From Cladorhizidae sp. MBARI D1340-BT2 (lineage: Eukaryota > Porifera > Demospongiae > Poecilosclerida > Cladorhizidae), in the NCBI GenBank assembly GCA_028752905.1, contig JAQNBH010000006.1, positions 28,306,695 to 28,370,694 on the forward strand: 64,000 bases of DNA, given 5' to 3'. A program made the translations under genes and the position numbers. Below are positions 54,601 to 64,000 of the stretch, piece after piece (position 1 is the stretch's first letter; every line of letters starts with the position of its first letter). The notes under the pieces were generated by a model, which worked only from the letters and a program-made list of their open reading frames with translations, did no database searches and had not been told where the DNA came from.

Positions 54601-54702
54601 CTCTTGCACTATATATCCTCACCATGGCTTTCAGCCACATGATCCACATCCGACATATAATTATACATAACCCCCCTTTTCAAAAGTCTGCGTACGCCCC
54701 TG
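51609..54702 (+). mobile_element. hAT DNA transposon 2 with terminal inverted repeats (3.1 kb)
   Basis: The ends are catgggcatacgcag (51609-51623) and ctgcgtacgcccctg (54688-54702), inverted copies matching at 13 of 15 bases, of the CAGGGGC type usual in hAT elements. Flanks are gcccttat on the left and cttataat on the right. They share cttat but do not give a clear 8-bp duplication. Inside is a decayed hAT transposase in the same orientation. A ctagcc hexamer run at 51812-51840 lies near the left end. Confidence 0.8.
52078..54440 (+). pseudogene. hAT transposase 2 (ZMYM1 / TTF-finger type)
   Basis: A start-like MKRQRQNMDIRSFFK lies at 52078. Frame 52501-52731 reads KYPWLVYSSKVDGVFCPPCA and KPFSNWIKMS, the TTF-type zinc finger of this branch. 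After frame changes the catalytic region shows SVLADEVSCDNVEHLHICLH near 53062-53120, LRGQGYDGASMMSG near 53255-53295, and THCASHF near 53345. The intervening frame 53347-53760 has SCSVPPIRNCVDQIKCFTLL. The C-terminal block (EERLSALALI, about 54370) is degraded, with the usual ERSFS part lost. Many stops occur. This type of transposase cuts and pastes its own DNA. Confidence 0.82.
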
Positions 54703-54960
54703 CTTATAATTTTTTTTTAACTAGCCTTATTCCTACTAGGACAGCTTCTCAGGCTCTTCTACTTGGCACACTTGTAGATCTTGGATAGATAACCAACACA
54801 GCTCTGGGCTACTTTCTGGGAAAGTAAATTGGATGATTTTACAAAAATATTTTTATGGATCAGCTATCTTGTAAACAGCCTAATGTGTGATTTACTAGGT
54901 TGCTTCTAACACATTCCAAGATGCTTCCTGGCATGTTTCATGTGGTATTATTGTCCTCCT
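54703..54960. other. Short spacer between hAT and PiggyBac elements
   Basis: Nothing recognised; AT-rich. Confidence 0.35.
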
Positions 54961-56885
54961 GAAAAAATCAATTTCACACTTGGGATAACTATGGCTAAAT
55001 ATTGTGATATAGATATAGTGCTGTGTAAGTTGGATGATGCGAGTAATGATGATTTTGATGGTTTCATAGTGAAGAAATATAGTGAGGATGATGAGGATGT
55101 TGGAGTTTGTGAGGTAGCTGATAGTGTTAGTGATGGCGTTGTTTGTGGTGAGTGTAGCTAAAGTGGTAGCAGTTCTGGTGCCATTACTTCTTGTTCCAGT
55201 TCTTCCATCTCCTTTAGCCAGTCATCTGGGTACACTGTTGACATGGAAGGAAAAGAGCCTTTGGAGTTTGCTCAGCTTTTTCTGGACGACAAAATCCTGA
55301 GGAGAGTTGTGAACGAAACAAATTTGTATGCTGAGCAATTCATGGCTGGAAATAAAGACTTACCTCTTCGATCAAGAGTCAGAGAGTGCTCAGTCAGTGA
55401 AATGAAGTTTCTTGCCCTTTATTGCCATGAGCATGGATAATAAGCATCGGATTGAGGACTATTGGTGCAAGAAATGGCCCTTCGAGACCGATTTTGTCTC
55501 GCGCTTCTTTCACCTAAATGATGGAGAGAAGATGTACCTAGGGGTCGGCCAGGATATGATGCCCTGTTCAAAATACGGCCACTTATGGAGCATTTACTAG
55601 ACAAATTCAAATCCTTTTACCAGCTGGGGAGAGAAATATCAGTCGATGAATCAAAGATAGGCTTCAAGGGACGGCTGTGGTTTATCCAGTACATGCCAAT
55701 CAAGTGGGGCATGAAAGCCTACGTCCTGGCAGTTGGAAAGCTCTATGCTGGTGAGGAAGCTGTATATATATATATATATACACACAAAATAGCCATGTAG
55801 AAAAGTACTATAATATTATATATAATAAATATAATTCACTTCTTATTCTTTCCCCCCCACTTTTTTCTTTCTTTTTTCACTTCCTTCCCGCTCTTCTTCA
55901 TTATCCCCTTTTTCCTTCCCGCTTTTTTTTCTTTTCAGTTCTTGTTCTTTTTTTGGGGTCTCCCAGAGAAATGAGAGCCTGTCTGCTACAGAACAACACA
56001 TGATGTGGTGATGAAGCTAGTGGAAGGGATGGAGAATAAAGGACACCATTTGTACAACAGTACAGACTTGTTCCTCACCCTAAAAAGTAATGGCTTTGGT
56101 ACATGTGGTGCAGTTCGGGTGAACAGGAGGGGGGTACCTGCATGTATCAAGGCCAAAGACAAAATGAAAAAGGGCATCATCAAGTATATAAGTACAAATG
56201 GTGTCCTTGCTTTGAAATGGATGGACAAGAGAGCTGTGACCATTCTGAGTACTATCCACGATGATAGTACTATAGCAAAGAGGAGGAGGACAAGGCTGTC
56301 AGCAACTGCCATGGAAGAGGTCATAAAGCCAACAGCCATAGTCGAGTACAATAGTCACATGGGTGGGGTTGACAAATCCAATTAGTTGATGAGTTAGTAT
56401 ACCTTCCAACATAGGACACAGAAATGGTGGAAACGGGCATCTTTTCATCTCCTCAACCTGGCATTGGTAAATGCATACATAATATATAAAGGGACACCTT
56501 CGACTGGCCGAAGAGTAACACACCAGTCCTTCTAAGTGAAGGTTGCTGTTTGATTTCTTCTGGAGGCAGGCCTGACAGAAGCTCAGCTTGAAGTGTCCAT
56601 CCTTCACAATCATCCACTGGCTGAACCAGCCAGACTTACAGGAAGGCACTTCATAGAGCACCTCAGGTTGCAGAGCAAGTTTAATGATATTGTCACCAAA
56701 CTTTGGTTTGTTTGGTCGTATACCTAACCATACACATGAGGCAATCCTAGGTCTATGATTGGTTGCCATGGATATGGGGCAGCGACATGATTGGTGACAG
56801 AGACAGCTAATAAGGGTTATGTTTGTAAACATTGCAGAGAGTGGATGTTGCTGCATGCACCCAACGAAGGCTGGTAGAAGAATAA
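54960..56885 (+). pseudogene. PiggyBac transposase 2
   Basis: The first part (54990-55161) is acidic and Ser-rich (DDASNDDFDGFIV). Frame 55243-55440 has LEFAQLFLDDKILRRVVNET and NLYAEQF, the PiggyBac domain start. The catalytic region follows with ISVDESKIGFKGR (first Asp, about 55638), QYMPIKWGMKAYVLAVGKLY, an apparent intron (about 55752-55964), VVMKLVEGMENKGHH, and MGGVDKSN near 56357-56380 (third Asp). The second Asp block (usually DNFYTS) is shortened to YNSTDLF, so a catalytic residue is lost. The C-terminus keeps PARLTGRHF near 56625 and a poor Cys-rich end near 56835. No terminal TTAA repeats were identified. Confidence 0.85.
55752..55964 (+). other. Probable intron or insertion in PiggyBac transposase 2
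   Basis: The reading GKLYAG is followed by gtgaggaa and a block with a TA microsatellite (55764-55782) and a long pyrimidine tract (55850-55960), ending in ag near 55964. Homologous reading resumes at CYRTTHDVVMKL. Splice-like borders and a pyrimidine tract suit an intron. Confidence 0.5.
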
Positions 56886-58313
56886 TTTTGATGCAAAATT
56901 CATAATTTGCAGGAGATTATTAATGTTACTTTATGTGATGGTACTCACGAAAAAAAGTTAGATCTTTTCTTATGTCTGGGCATTTGTGAGACGAGTTCCA
57001 AAAGGAAGTTTTAGACTACCAGAAGAAGCCTGAAACTTGAGAAGTCTTGAGTTGCCCTAACTATGAAGTATTTGGGTTTGCATGCACTCGAATCAATGAA
57101 AAGAAAGCTGATGTGCTCCGACGGTTTTTCCTCAAAACGCTTAAGAAAGTCCCAAATGGAGTAAAATACTGCTTGTTTCAGACGTTTTCTTACATTTAAA
57201 GAAAAATAGTGCTAATTTGCCATTTTGACAAAATTGAGGCAGTTTTTCCTCAAACCCTCTAAAACGTCCCAATTGTAGGAAAACCAATTTTTTCGGGTTA
57301 AAAACTGAAGATTTCTCACCCAGACATTTACTGTCATTTAAAAAGCAGTTATCAGTTCCATAATGTTGAAAAAGAATATTAATGTATCCATTTTGACAAG
57401 AATGAGTGATTTCAAAGTTTTTCCACAAAACGCTCAAAAAAGTCCAAATTGGAAACCAAATAGTCAATTAAAAACGGATTTCTCACCAAAAGACGTTTTC
57501 TGTCGTTGAAACAGTTCTATAATTATGAAAAGGAAGCTAATGTGCCCATTTTCACAAGAATGAGCGATTTCAGACAGTTTTTCCTCATAACGCTTAAAAA
57601 CATCCCAATTCTGTTAAAAATGGAAGATTTCTCCCAAAATACATTTTCTGTCATTTAACGAGTACAACAGTTCCATAATGTTGAAGATGAAGCTATTGTG
57701 CCATTTTGACAAGATAGAGCGATTTCAGACAGTTTTTCCTCAAAACGCTCTAAAACGTCCCAACTGGAGCCAAATGAGCTTCTTTCGTTACAAACGTAAG
57801 ATTTCTCAACACAAGATATTTTCTGTCGTTTAAAGAGTAGAAAGAGTTCTATAATGTTGAAAACGAAGGTAATGTGCCCATTTTTAAAAGAATGACAGAT
57901 TTCTGACGGCTTTTCCTCAAAACACAAAATTGTCGCTTCTTTCGGTTAGAGAGGTGAGATTTCTCACCAAAAGATGTTTTCTGTCAATTAAAGAGTGGAA
58001 ACAGTCCCATAACGTTGAAAAGGGAGCTAATGTGACCATTTCGATGAGAATGAGACAGTTTTTTCTCTAAACCCTCCAAAAACGTCCCAATATGAGCTTC
58101 TTTAAGTTAAAAAGGGGAGATTTGTCACCAAAAGATGTTTTCTGAGTAGAAAGAGTAGAAACATTTACATAATGTTGAAGTGGAAGCTATTCTTGAAGAG
58201 ATTGACTGATTTCAGACAGTTTTTTCTCAAAACGCTCAAAAACATACCAATTGGAGCAAAATATAGGTTAAAAAGTGAACATTTGTCACCAAAAGACGTT
58301 TTCTGTCGTTTAA

Positions 58314-59250
58314 CCCTTCCACCGCTGGATTTACACAGCACTTTATTTAAATAGTGACGTTATTTTACATAATATTTTATATTCAACCAGGAGTGCACAA
58401 ATGTCCCTAGCAACCATGGTTGATGTTATAGCATTGGTGTTGACAAACATTGTGGTCAACTGTAGGTTGCCTAGCAACTGACCACATACGATGAATATCA
58501 TTATAACATTTGATTGTTTGTTTTGATTGTATTTTTAGGCAGAATATGGACAGAGATTACATCATGATGTAAATATAATAAAATGACAGTGTCATATTTT
58601 ACTAGGGCAGATAATTAGAAACCATAGCTAACAAACTACCTACTAGCTTTATATTATTATAGCTATATAGATGGATAGCTAGTACCCGCGAAGTACCCAG
58701 GTAAATGCTATTTTTTATACAAGTCAGAAAAAAAGCAGTAATGCCTAAAGGATCTTACATGTGTATGGCTATTTATTTTCCTGGGACATCTTGTTCCTGT
58801 TCTTCACCATCGTCAGTCTCAAGACCTGGATCCCTACGCAAATCAGCGCTACTATCTCTGGACTGGCAAAAAAAGGTTCTGAATCTACGATGTCATTCAG
58901 AGTTGCTAGCTCTTCAGGATCTCTAGTCTGTTCTCCGTGGTAGGCCCTTCTCCTTCCTCATCACTGCTTTCAACCTCAGACAGACCGAATTCGTCGTCAT
59001 CCAGCATTGCCAAAACATCGTCCAATTTAGTCTAGAAGCCATTTTTTAATCGATCAGCTGAATTTGACGTCACGAATACCTTGGTTACCTAGGCACCTTA
59101 CGTCAGCTATTTTAATTCCAGCTCTAGCAAAGCAAGGGACACCCCCAGGTATATTTAGCACATGCGTAGCTAAAACTAACGATTTTATATATTTGTTTTT
59201 GTCGCGGTCATTTACAACTCCGCCATATGGCGGATACGGCGGTGAAACGG
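58314..59250 (-). mobile_element. PiggyBac-derived insert in the satellite, flanked by TTAA
   Basis: The insert is bounded by TTAA at 58310-58313 and 59251-59254, the fixed target of PiggyBac. Its ends, cccttccaccgctggat (left) and the reverse complement of atacggcggtgaaacgg (right), match at 13 of 17 bases. Removing it restores the satellite text gtcgtttaaagagtag exactly. On the minus strand at about 59020-58910 an acidic reading LDDVLAMLDDDEFGLSEVES with DEEGEG resembles a PiggyBac first exon. The rest of the transposase is missing, so it is a deletion derivative needing another copy's transposase. Confidence 0.88.
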
Positions 59251-60860
59251 TTAAAGAGTAGAAACGGTTCTATAATGTTGAATATGCCCATTTGGACAAG
59301 ATTGAGCGAATCCTGACAGATTTTCCTCAAAACCCTCATCAGTCCCAAATGGAGTAAAATAAAGCGGTTAAAAATGGAACATTTCTCACCAAAAGACGTT
59401 TTCTGTCATTAAAACAGTAGAAACTTCCATAATGTTGAAAAGAAGCGTATTTGCAATTTTGATAAAATTTAGTAGTTTTTCCTCAAAAACATCGCTATTG
59501 GATCTTTGTTAGTGATGCCCACCATGTGTTCTTTGTTAGTAATGCCCAGAGCTTCTTTCGGGTAAAAGTGGAAGATTTCTCACCAAAAGACATTGTCGTT
59601 TAAAGAGTAGAAACAGTTCCATAATGTTGAAAAGGAAGCTACTGTGCCCATTTTGAAAGAACGAGCGATTTCAGAATTTTTTTTCTAAAACGCAAAAAAA
59701 TGTTGCAAAAAAGACCTTATATCGGGAAATTTCTCACGAAAATACGTTTTCTGCCATTGAAAGAGTAGAAACTGTTCCATAACCTTGAAGAGCAAGCTAA
59801 TATGCTGTTTTGCAAAATTGACTGATTTAAGACAGTTAAAAATTCTCAAAAACCTCCCAAAAACTCCCAATTTCAGGGGGTTTTCTGGTTAAATGTGCCA
59901 TTTTAACAATATTGAGAGAATTCAGACAGTTTTTGCTAAAAAATACGTCGCAATTGCAGCGATAAAAGTGGAGATTTGTCACAAAAAGACATTTTCTGCC
60001 GTTTAAAGAGTAGAAACAGTTCCATAATGTTGAAAAGGAATCTAATGTGCCTAGTTTGATAAGATTGATCGATTACAGAGTTTTTCCTTAAAACGATCAT
60101 AAAAGTCCCAAATGGAGTTAAATAGAGCTTTTTTCGGCCAAAAAATTGGAGATCTCTCACCAAAAGAAATTTTCTGATGTTTAAAGAGTAGAAACAGTTC
60201 TATAATGTTGAAATGGAAGCTAATGTATCCATTTGACGAGCGATTTCAGACAGTTTTTCCTCACAACGCTTAAAAACGTTCCTAATGGAGTAAAATACAG
60301 TTAAAATGCGATATTTCTCACCAAAAGACGTTCTTACATTTAAAGAGTAGAAATTGTTCCTTAATGTTGAAAAGGAAGCTAATTTGCCATTTTGGGGCAG
60401 TTTTTCCTCAAAACGCTCCCAATTGGAGCAAAATAAAACTGAAGATTTCTCACCTAAAGACATTTACTGTCGTTTAAAGAGTAGTAATTCCATAAAATTA
60501 ATGTTGAAAAGTACTAATTTTTACAAAATGACCGATTTCAGACAGTTTTTCCTCAAAACGCTACAAAAGGACAAAATATGATTAAAACGGGGAGATTTCT
60601 CATCAAAAGATGTTTTCTGTCTTGGAAAGAGTAAAGTTCCATAATATTGAAAATGAAGCTAGTGTCAATTTTTTTAAAGATCGAGCAATTTCAGACAGTT
60701 TTTCCTCCAAACACTCAAAAACGTCCCAATTGAGCAAAATCGAGCTTCTTTCGGTTAAAAAGTGGAGTTTCTCAATAAAAGACAATTTCTGTCGTTTATG
60801 GGTATAAACTTCCATTATGTTGAAATGGAATCTAATTGCCTATTTTGTTGACAAGAATGA

Positions 60861-60935
60861 CAACATTGTACAACCCAATAACACCATTGTACAACCATTG
60901 TACAACCTAATACCACCATTGTACCACTTTATACC
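60861..60935 (+). repeat. Short ccattgtacaacc tandem inside the satellite
   Basis: About five copies of a 13-20-base motif (accattgtacaacc, taacaccattgtac) interrupt a satellite monomer and account for one of the over-long intervals. Confidence 0.75.
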
Positions 60936-61995
60936 AGACATTTTTTTAAATTAAAATGCTGAAAAACGTCCCAAATTGAGCAAAATAGAGCTCGTTTCAT
61001 TTAAAAATGGAAGATTTCTCACCATAAGACGTTTACTGTCGGTTAAAGAGTAGAAACAGTTCTATAATGTTGAAAAGGAAGCTAATTTGACCATTTTGAG
61101 AAGAATGAGTGATTTCAGACTGCCAAATTGAGTAAAATAGAGCTTTTTTCTGTTAAAGATTTATATTCACCAAAAGATGTTTTCTGTCATTTAAAGAATA
61201 GAAACAGTTCTTTAATGTTGAAAAGGAAGCTAATGTCCAAATTTTGATGAGAATGAGCGATTTCAGACATTATTTTCTCAAAACCCTAAAAATAACAAAA
61301 ATTTGCCTGATTTTGCCCAAATCGAGCTCCTTTCAGTTAAAAAGTGGAGATTTCTCACCAAAAGATGTTTTCTTTTATTTAAAGAGTAGAAACTGTTCCG
61401 TAATGTTGAAGAGGAAGCTACATGCCATTTTGACAAAATTGAGCGATTTCACACAATTTTTACTAAAAATGCTCTAAGGTCCCAATTGGGAGCTTCTTTC
61501 GGTTAAAAAAATTAGAGTTCTCACTACAAGAATAGATACAGTTCTATAATGTTAAAAAGGAAGCTAATGTGCCCAGAATGGTCTCAAACATTCAAAAAAA
61601 AGGATTCGGTTAAAAAGTTGTGATTTCTCACCAAAAGATGTTTCTGTAATTTAAAGTGTAGAAACAGTTCGATGATGCTGAAGTGGAAACTTAGTGCAAT
61701 TTTGACACGATTAAGCGACTTCAGACAGTTTTTCCTCAAAACGCTCTAAAACGTCCAAATTGAGCAAAATTACCGTTAAAAATGGACGATTTCTCACTAA
61801 AAGAAATTTACTATGATTCCAATGTTGCAAAGGAAGCCATTTTGACAAGATTGACATATTTCAGACAGATTTTTCTCAAAACGCTCAAAAACGTCCCAAT
61901 TTGAGCAAAATTGAGAGGGGAGATTTGTCACCAAAAGAAATTTTCTGATGTTTAAAGATTAGAAACAGTTCTATAATGTTGAAATGGAAGCTAAT

Positions 61996-63110
61996 TGTGT
62001 AGGAGCTTGCAAAAACAGCAGGATCACCCATAAAGAGTGCTTCGAGCACAGTGGTTGTGATCAGCGATTGTCACTGAACCTTTTTCTTGTCCAACAAGGC
62101 TTGTTAATAGCAACTTCCCTCTCAATAGAAAAGAACCTTCAAAATATATAACATGTAGATGGAATGAAATAAATATTGCTATTAGAAAATTCATAGAAAT
62201 TGTCCTAGCCAACTTTCCTTTAGGTAAGTTTGGGTCTTTTCATATAATATCCTCTCTCTATAAATGCTTGCCAATTTCTTAAAGCCTGTTAAGACCATTT
62301 AAAATAAGTTCTTATAACATACTTAGACTAATAGGCAGCTGTGGATACTCCACCCCCTAATGCTGCAGTGATATCTCTTGTTGTTCTAACAGTTGCTGGT
62401 ACAGGGAAGCCACATATTTAAAAGCTGCTTGGCCCCTCCCACCCACATGCGACTATCCAATGATTCTATTAAATAGCAGCTTTGTGGGCCAAACTTCTCC
62501 CAGTTAAGTCTGTGAAAAATATTTTAGATTCCGTAAACTCTGGTCATTAAGCCTCTCATTGTTTAGGTTGACTAAAGTTGTTAATTAAATGTCCATCTTA
62601 TCCTTAACAAAAACATTATTCGGCATCATTATGGTATCTTGTTCTGAAATTATGGTCTGGAAGTGTTTCAAATAAATAGCAATTTATGACATGTAAACAA
62701 GTGTCAACATCATAATGCGTTTCGACAGAACATTGAGCAAGAATATTAATAGCATAACCATGGCTGCAATTATCTGTAGCTGTTCACTCTTTCCTAAAGA
62801 GTATTTTGATGCTCCAATGCAAGCCACTTGTATCATTTCCCCCAGTGATCTAGCAGCACAGGTCTCCTGCATGGCCTCTAAGGTACCAAAACACTTTCTA
62901 TGTACCCTATGATGAGACGCCTAAATCTTAACGGATACCAACATTGCACCTGTCACAAGAATTGTTCTCTTTGGCTAATATCAATTGTTGATGTTAACAG
63001 TTTTGTAGCTGTCAGTATGCAAAGAATGTATGAGAGATCAGCACTAGCATGTTGTAATCTCAGGAGCCTTGCTCCTGCATTTAATATGGTTTGGGAGTGT
63101 GGATACTTCT
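61996..63110 (+). repeat. Diverged direct duplication, copy D2
   Basis: Collinear partner of 48985-50135 in the same orientation. It starts directly after the last satellite monomer. A frame at 62715-62912 and its minus-strand opposite (62872-62684) are open, but no family is recognised. Since D1 lacks the same frames intact, I do not call a gene. Confidence 0.75.
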
Positions 63111-64000
63111 TATTGTGCCATCGAGAGGATAAAACTCATTCTTCAACAGGCTCGCAAGAGTAATTCCTCAGTTAATCAAGTGTAAAAATTGATTATGCTA
63201 AGTATTTCTTAAATTTTTCTGCGAGTGTGATATTTTCAAATGTGTTTAGTGGCCCGTATTTGCAGATAAGTGGCTGTATTTCATGTATATTGAGGTGAGA
63301 AGTGAAGCTCTAAACAGACAGGATTTATGGCATGAAGCTCGCTTATCACAAGAAATAAAGAACAGAACCAAACAGACATTGGTTATTGGCAAACATAACA
63401 ATGACCTCTAATAGCAACAGAGTCCATGCTTTCTATAGTGGTAAGGTGAAGATTTCTTGCATTTGGTACGTCAGAAAAGAACTAGTTAATGTATTTTATT
63501 TATCAACATGCCTTTAGCCACACCAGAGGTGGAGAAAGGGATATACACCTTGTGTTGATTTAGTGGTTATTTGATTAGGAAGAGGTCTATTTTTGGCTAA
63601 AAAGGTCTATAAACTGCCTCCACCAGTAGGCTGACCTTTCCCCCCTGCAACTGTTTTTACTACTATATTGTTAAAATGACTGTAATAATCCTTGTTATTT
63701 TAACAAATTAACTGTTATTATTCTATAATAAGTGTTATATTAACAATTTTTGTATTTCAACTAAAATTAATAGTAGTATTAACGAATTTCTGTCTGTAGA
63801 AATATATTTTCGTAGTTTTAACAATATAAATTATTGTATAACGAAATACATTGCAAATTGACTATTACAATAATGTTAACATTACTAGTATTAGTTATTG
63901 TGACTATTCCGATTAAGTATTTTTATAGATAATAATATAGTAAGTGTAAATGTTCGTTTTATTAACATTTTTTGCAAATTGACTATTATATTTTATAATA
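63111..64000. other. Unassigned DNA becoming very AT-rich
   Basis: No gene recognised. From about 63655 the sequence is over three-quarters A/T, with recurring ttaacaatt, attaacaaat and tattaataata strings. It may be the start of another AT-rich repeat that continues past the window. Confidence 0.45.

Larger units (their letters stand above)
57105..61995 (+). repeat. Satellite array, monomer about 155-180 bp (about 25 copies)
   Basis: Head-to-tail monomers share ttaaagagtagaaacagttc, cataatgttgaaaaggaagc, taatgtgcccattttgac, gatttcagacagtttttcct, caaaacgctcaaaaacgtcc and ttctcaccaaaagacgtttt. Intervals between the cataatgttg blocks are mostly 140-190 bp, with two near 245 where a unit carries extra sequence. 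Divergence between monomers is considerable. Short frames in both directions are by-products. A PiggyBac-derived insert occupies 58314-59250, and a small accattgtacaacc tandem sits at about 60861-60935. One monomer also occurs at 15.9 kb. Confidence 0.93.

Noticed and set aside
57105..61995. Satellite monomers as a CRISPR-like array
   Set aside because: Monomers are diverged, contiguous and about 170 bp, with no short identical repeats separated by unique spacers; the sequence is eukaryotic.
62684..62912. Exon in duplication D2
   Set aside because: Open on both strands, but the D1 copy does not keep the same frame, and no family is recognised.

Overview
This window looks like repeat-dominated DNA from an invertebrate animal genome. 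A sponge or other early-branching metazoan is my guess, based on the mix of mobile-element families rather than on any host marker. It is moderately AT-rich and has no operons, no ribosome-binding sites, no recognisable RNA gene and no intact host gene. Almost every stretch with coding character is a decayed mobile element, broken by stops, frameshifts, deletions or nested insertions.

Layout. 1-7.1 kb: unassigned DNA with a 478-bp inverted-repeat element (1808-2285), a 39-bp minisatellite (3981-4320) and a foldback element (6342-6763). 7.1-12.1 kb: a Ginger1-type DNA transposase remnant, with a Ty3/gypsy-like integrase C-terminus (GPY/F) followed by a Ulp1-type cysteine protease and a PHD-like cysteine cluster. 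An LTR retrotransposon (9102-11595, 5-bp target duplication gccac) is inserted into its protease exon. 12.7-15.7 kb: a second decayed LTR element (gag, protease, then integrase, no RT seen). 15.7-17.4 kb: a GGTA/GGGT microsatellite, one satellite monomer and a hAT transposase. 17.6-24.5 kb: non-coding diverged duplications.

25.2-30.1 kb: a minus-strand DDE transposase (IS630/Tc1-like, HDES motif), a minus-strand LINE, and a plus-strand pseudogene of a CobW/COG0523 GTPase. 31.8-32.7 kb: three palindromes at exact 43-bp spacing upstream of a PiggyBac-like fragment. 37.5-41.3 kb and 43.6-48.4 kb: two more LTR elements, in which integrase sequence lies before reverse transcriptase, the Gmr1-like order. 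A 32-bp minisatellite (42.8-43.6 kb) abuts the second. 48.4-50.1 kb: repeats duplicated elsewhere in the window. 51.6-54.7 kb: a hAT transposon with visible terminal repeats. 55-56.9 kb: a PiggyBac transposase. 57.1-62.0 kb: a satellite array of about 155-180-bp monomers containing a TTAA-flanked PiggyBac-derived insert. 62.0-63.1 kb: a second copy of the 49-50 kb segment. The window ends in AT-rich DNA.

The genes do not form a pathway. The window records successive invasions: an LTR element into a Ginger element, a PiggyBac derivative into a satellite, and an LTR element next to a minisatellite. Three of the four LTR elements have a primer-binding site matching the 3' end of a leucine tRNA. 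No element appears able to move by itself. Coordinates of decayed elements are approximate wherever no terminal repeat is visible.
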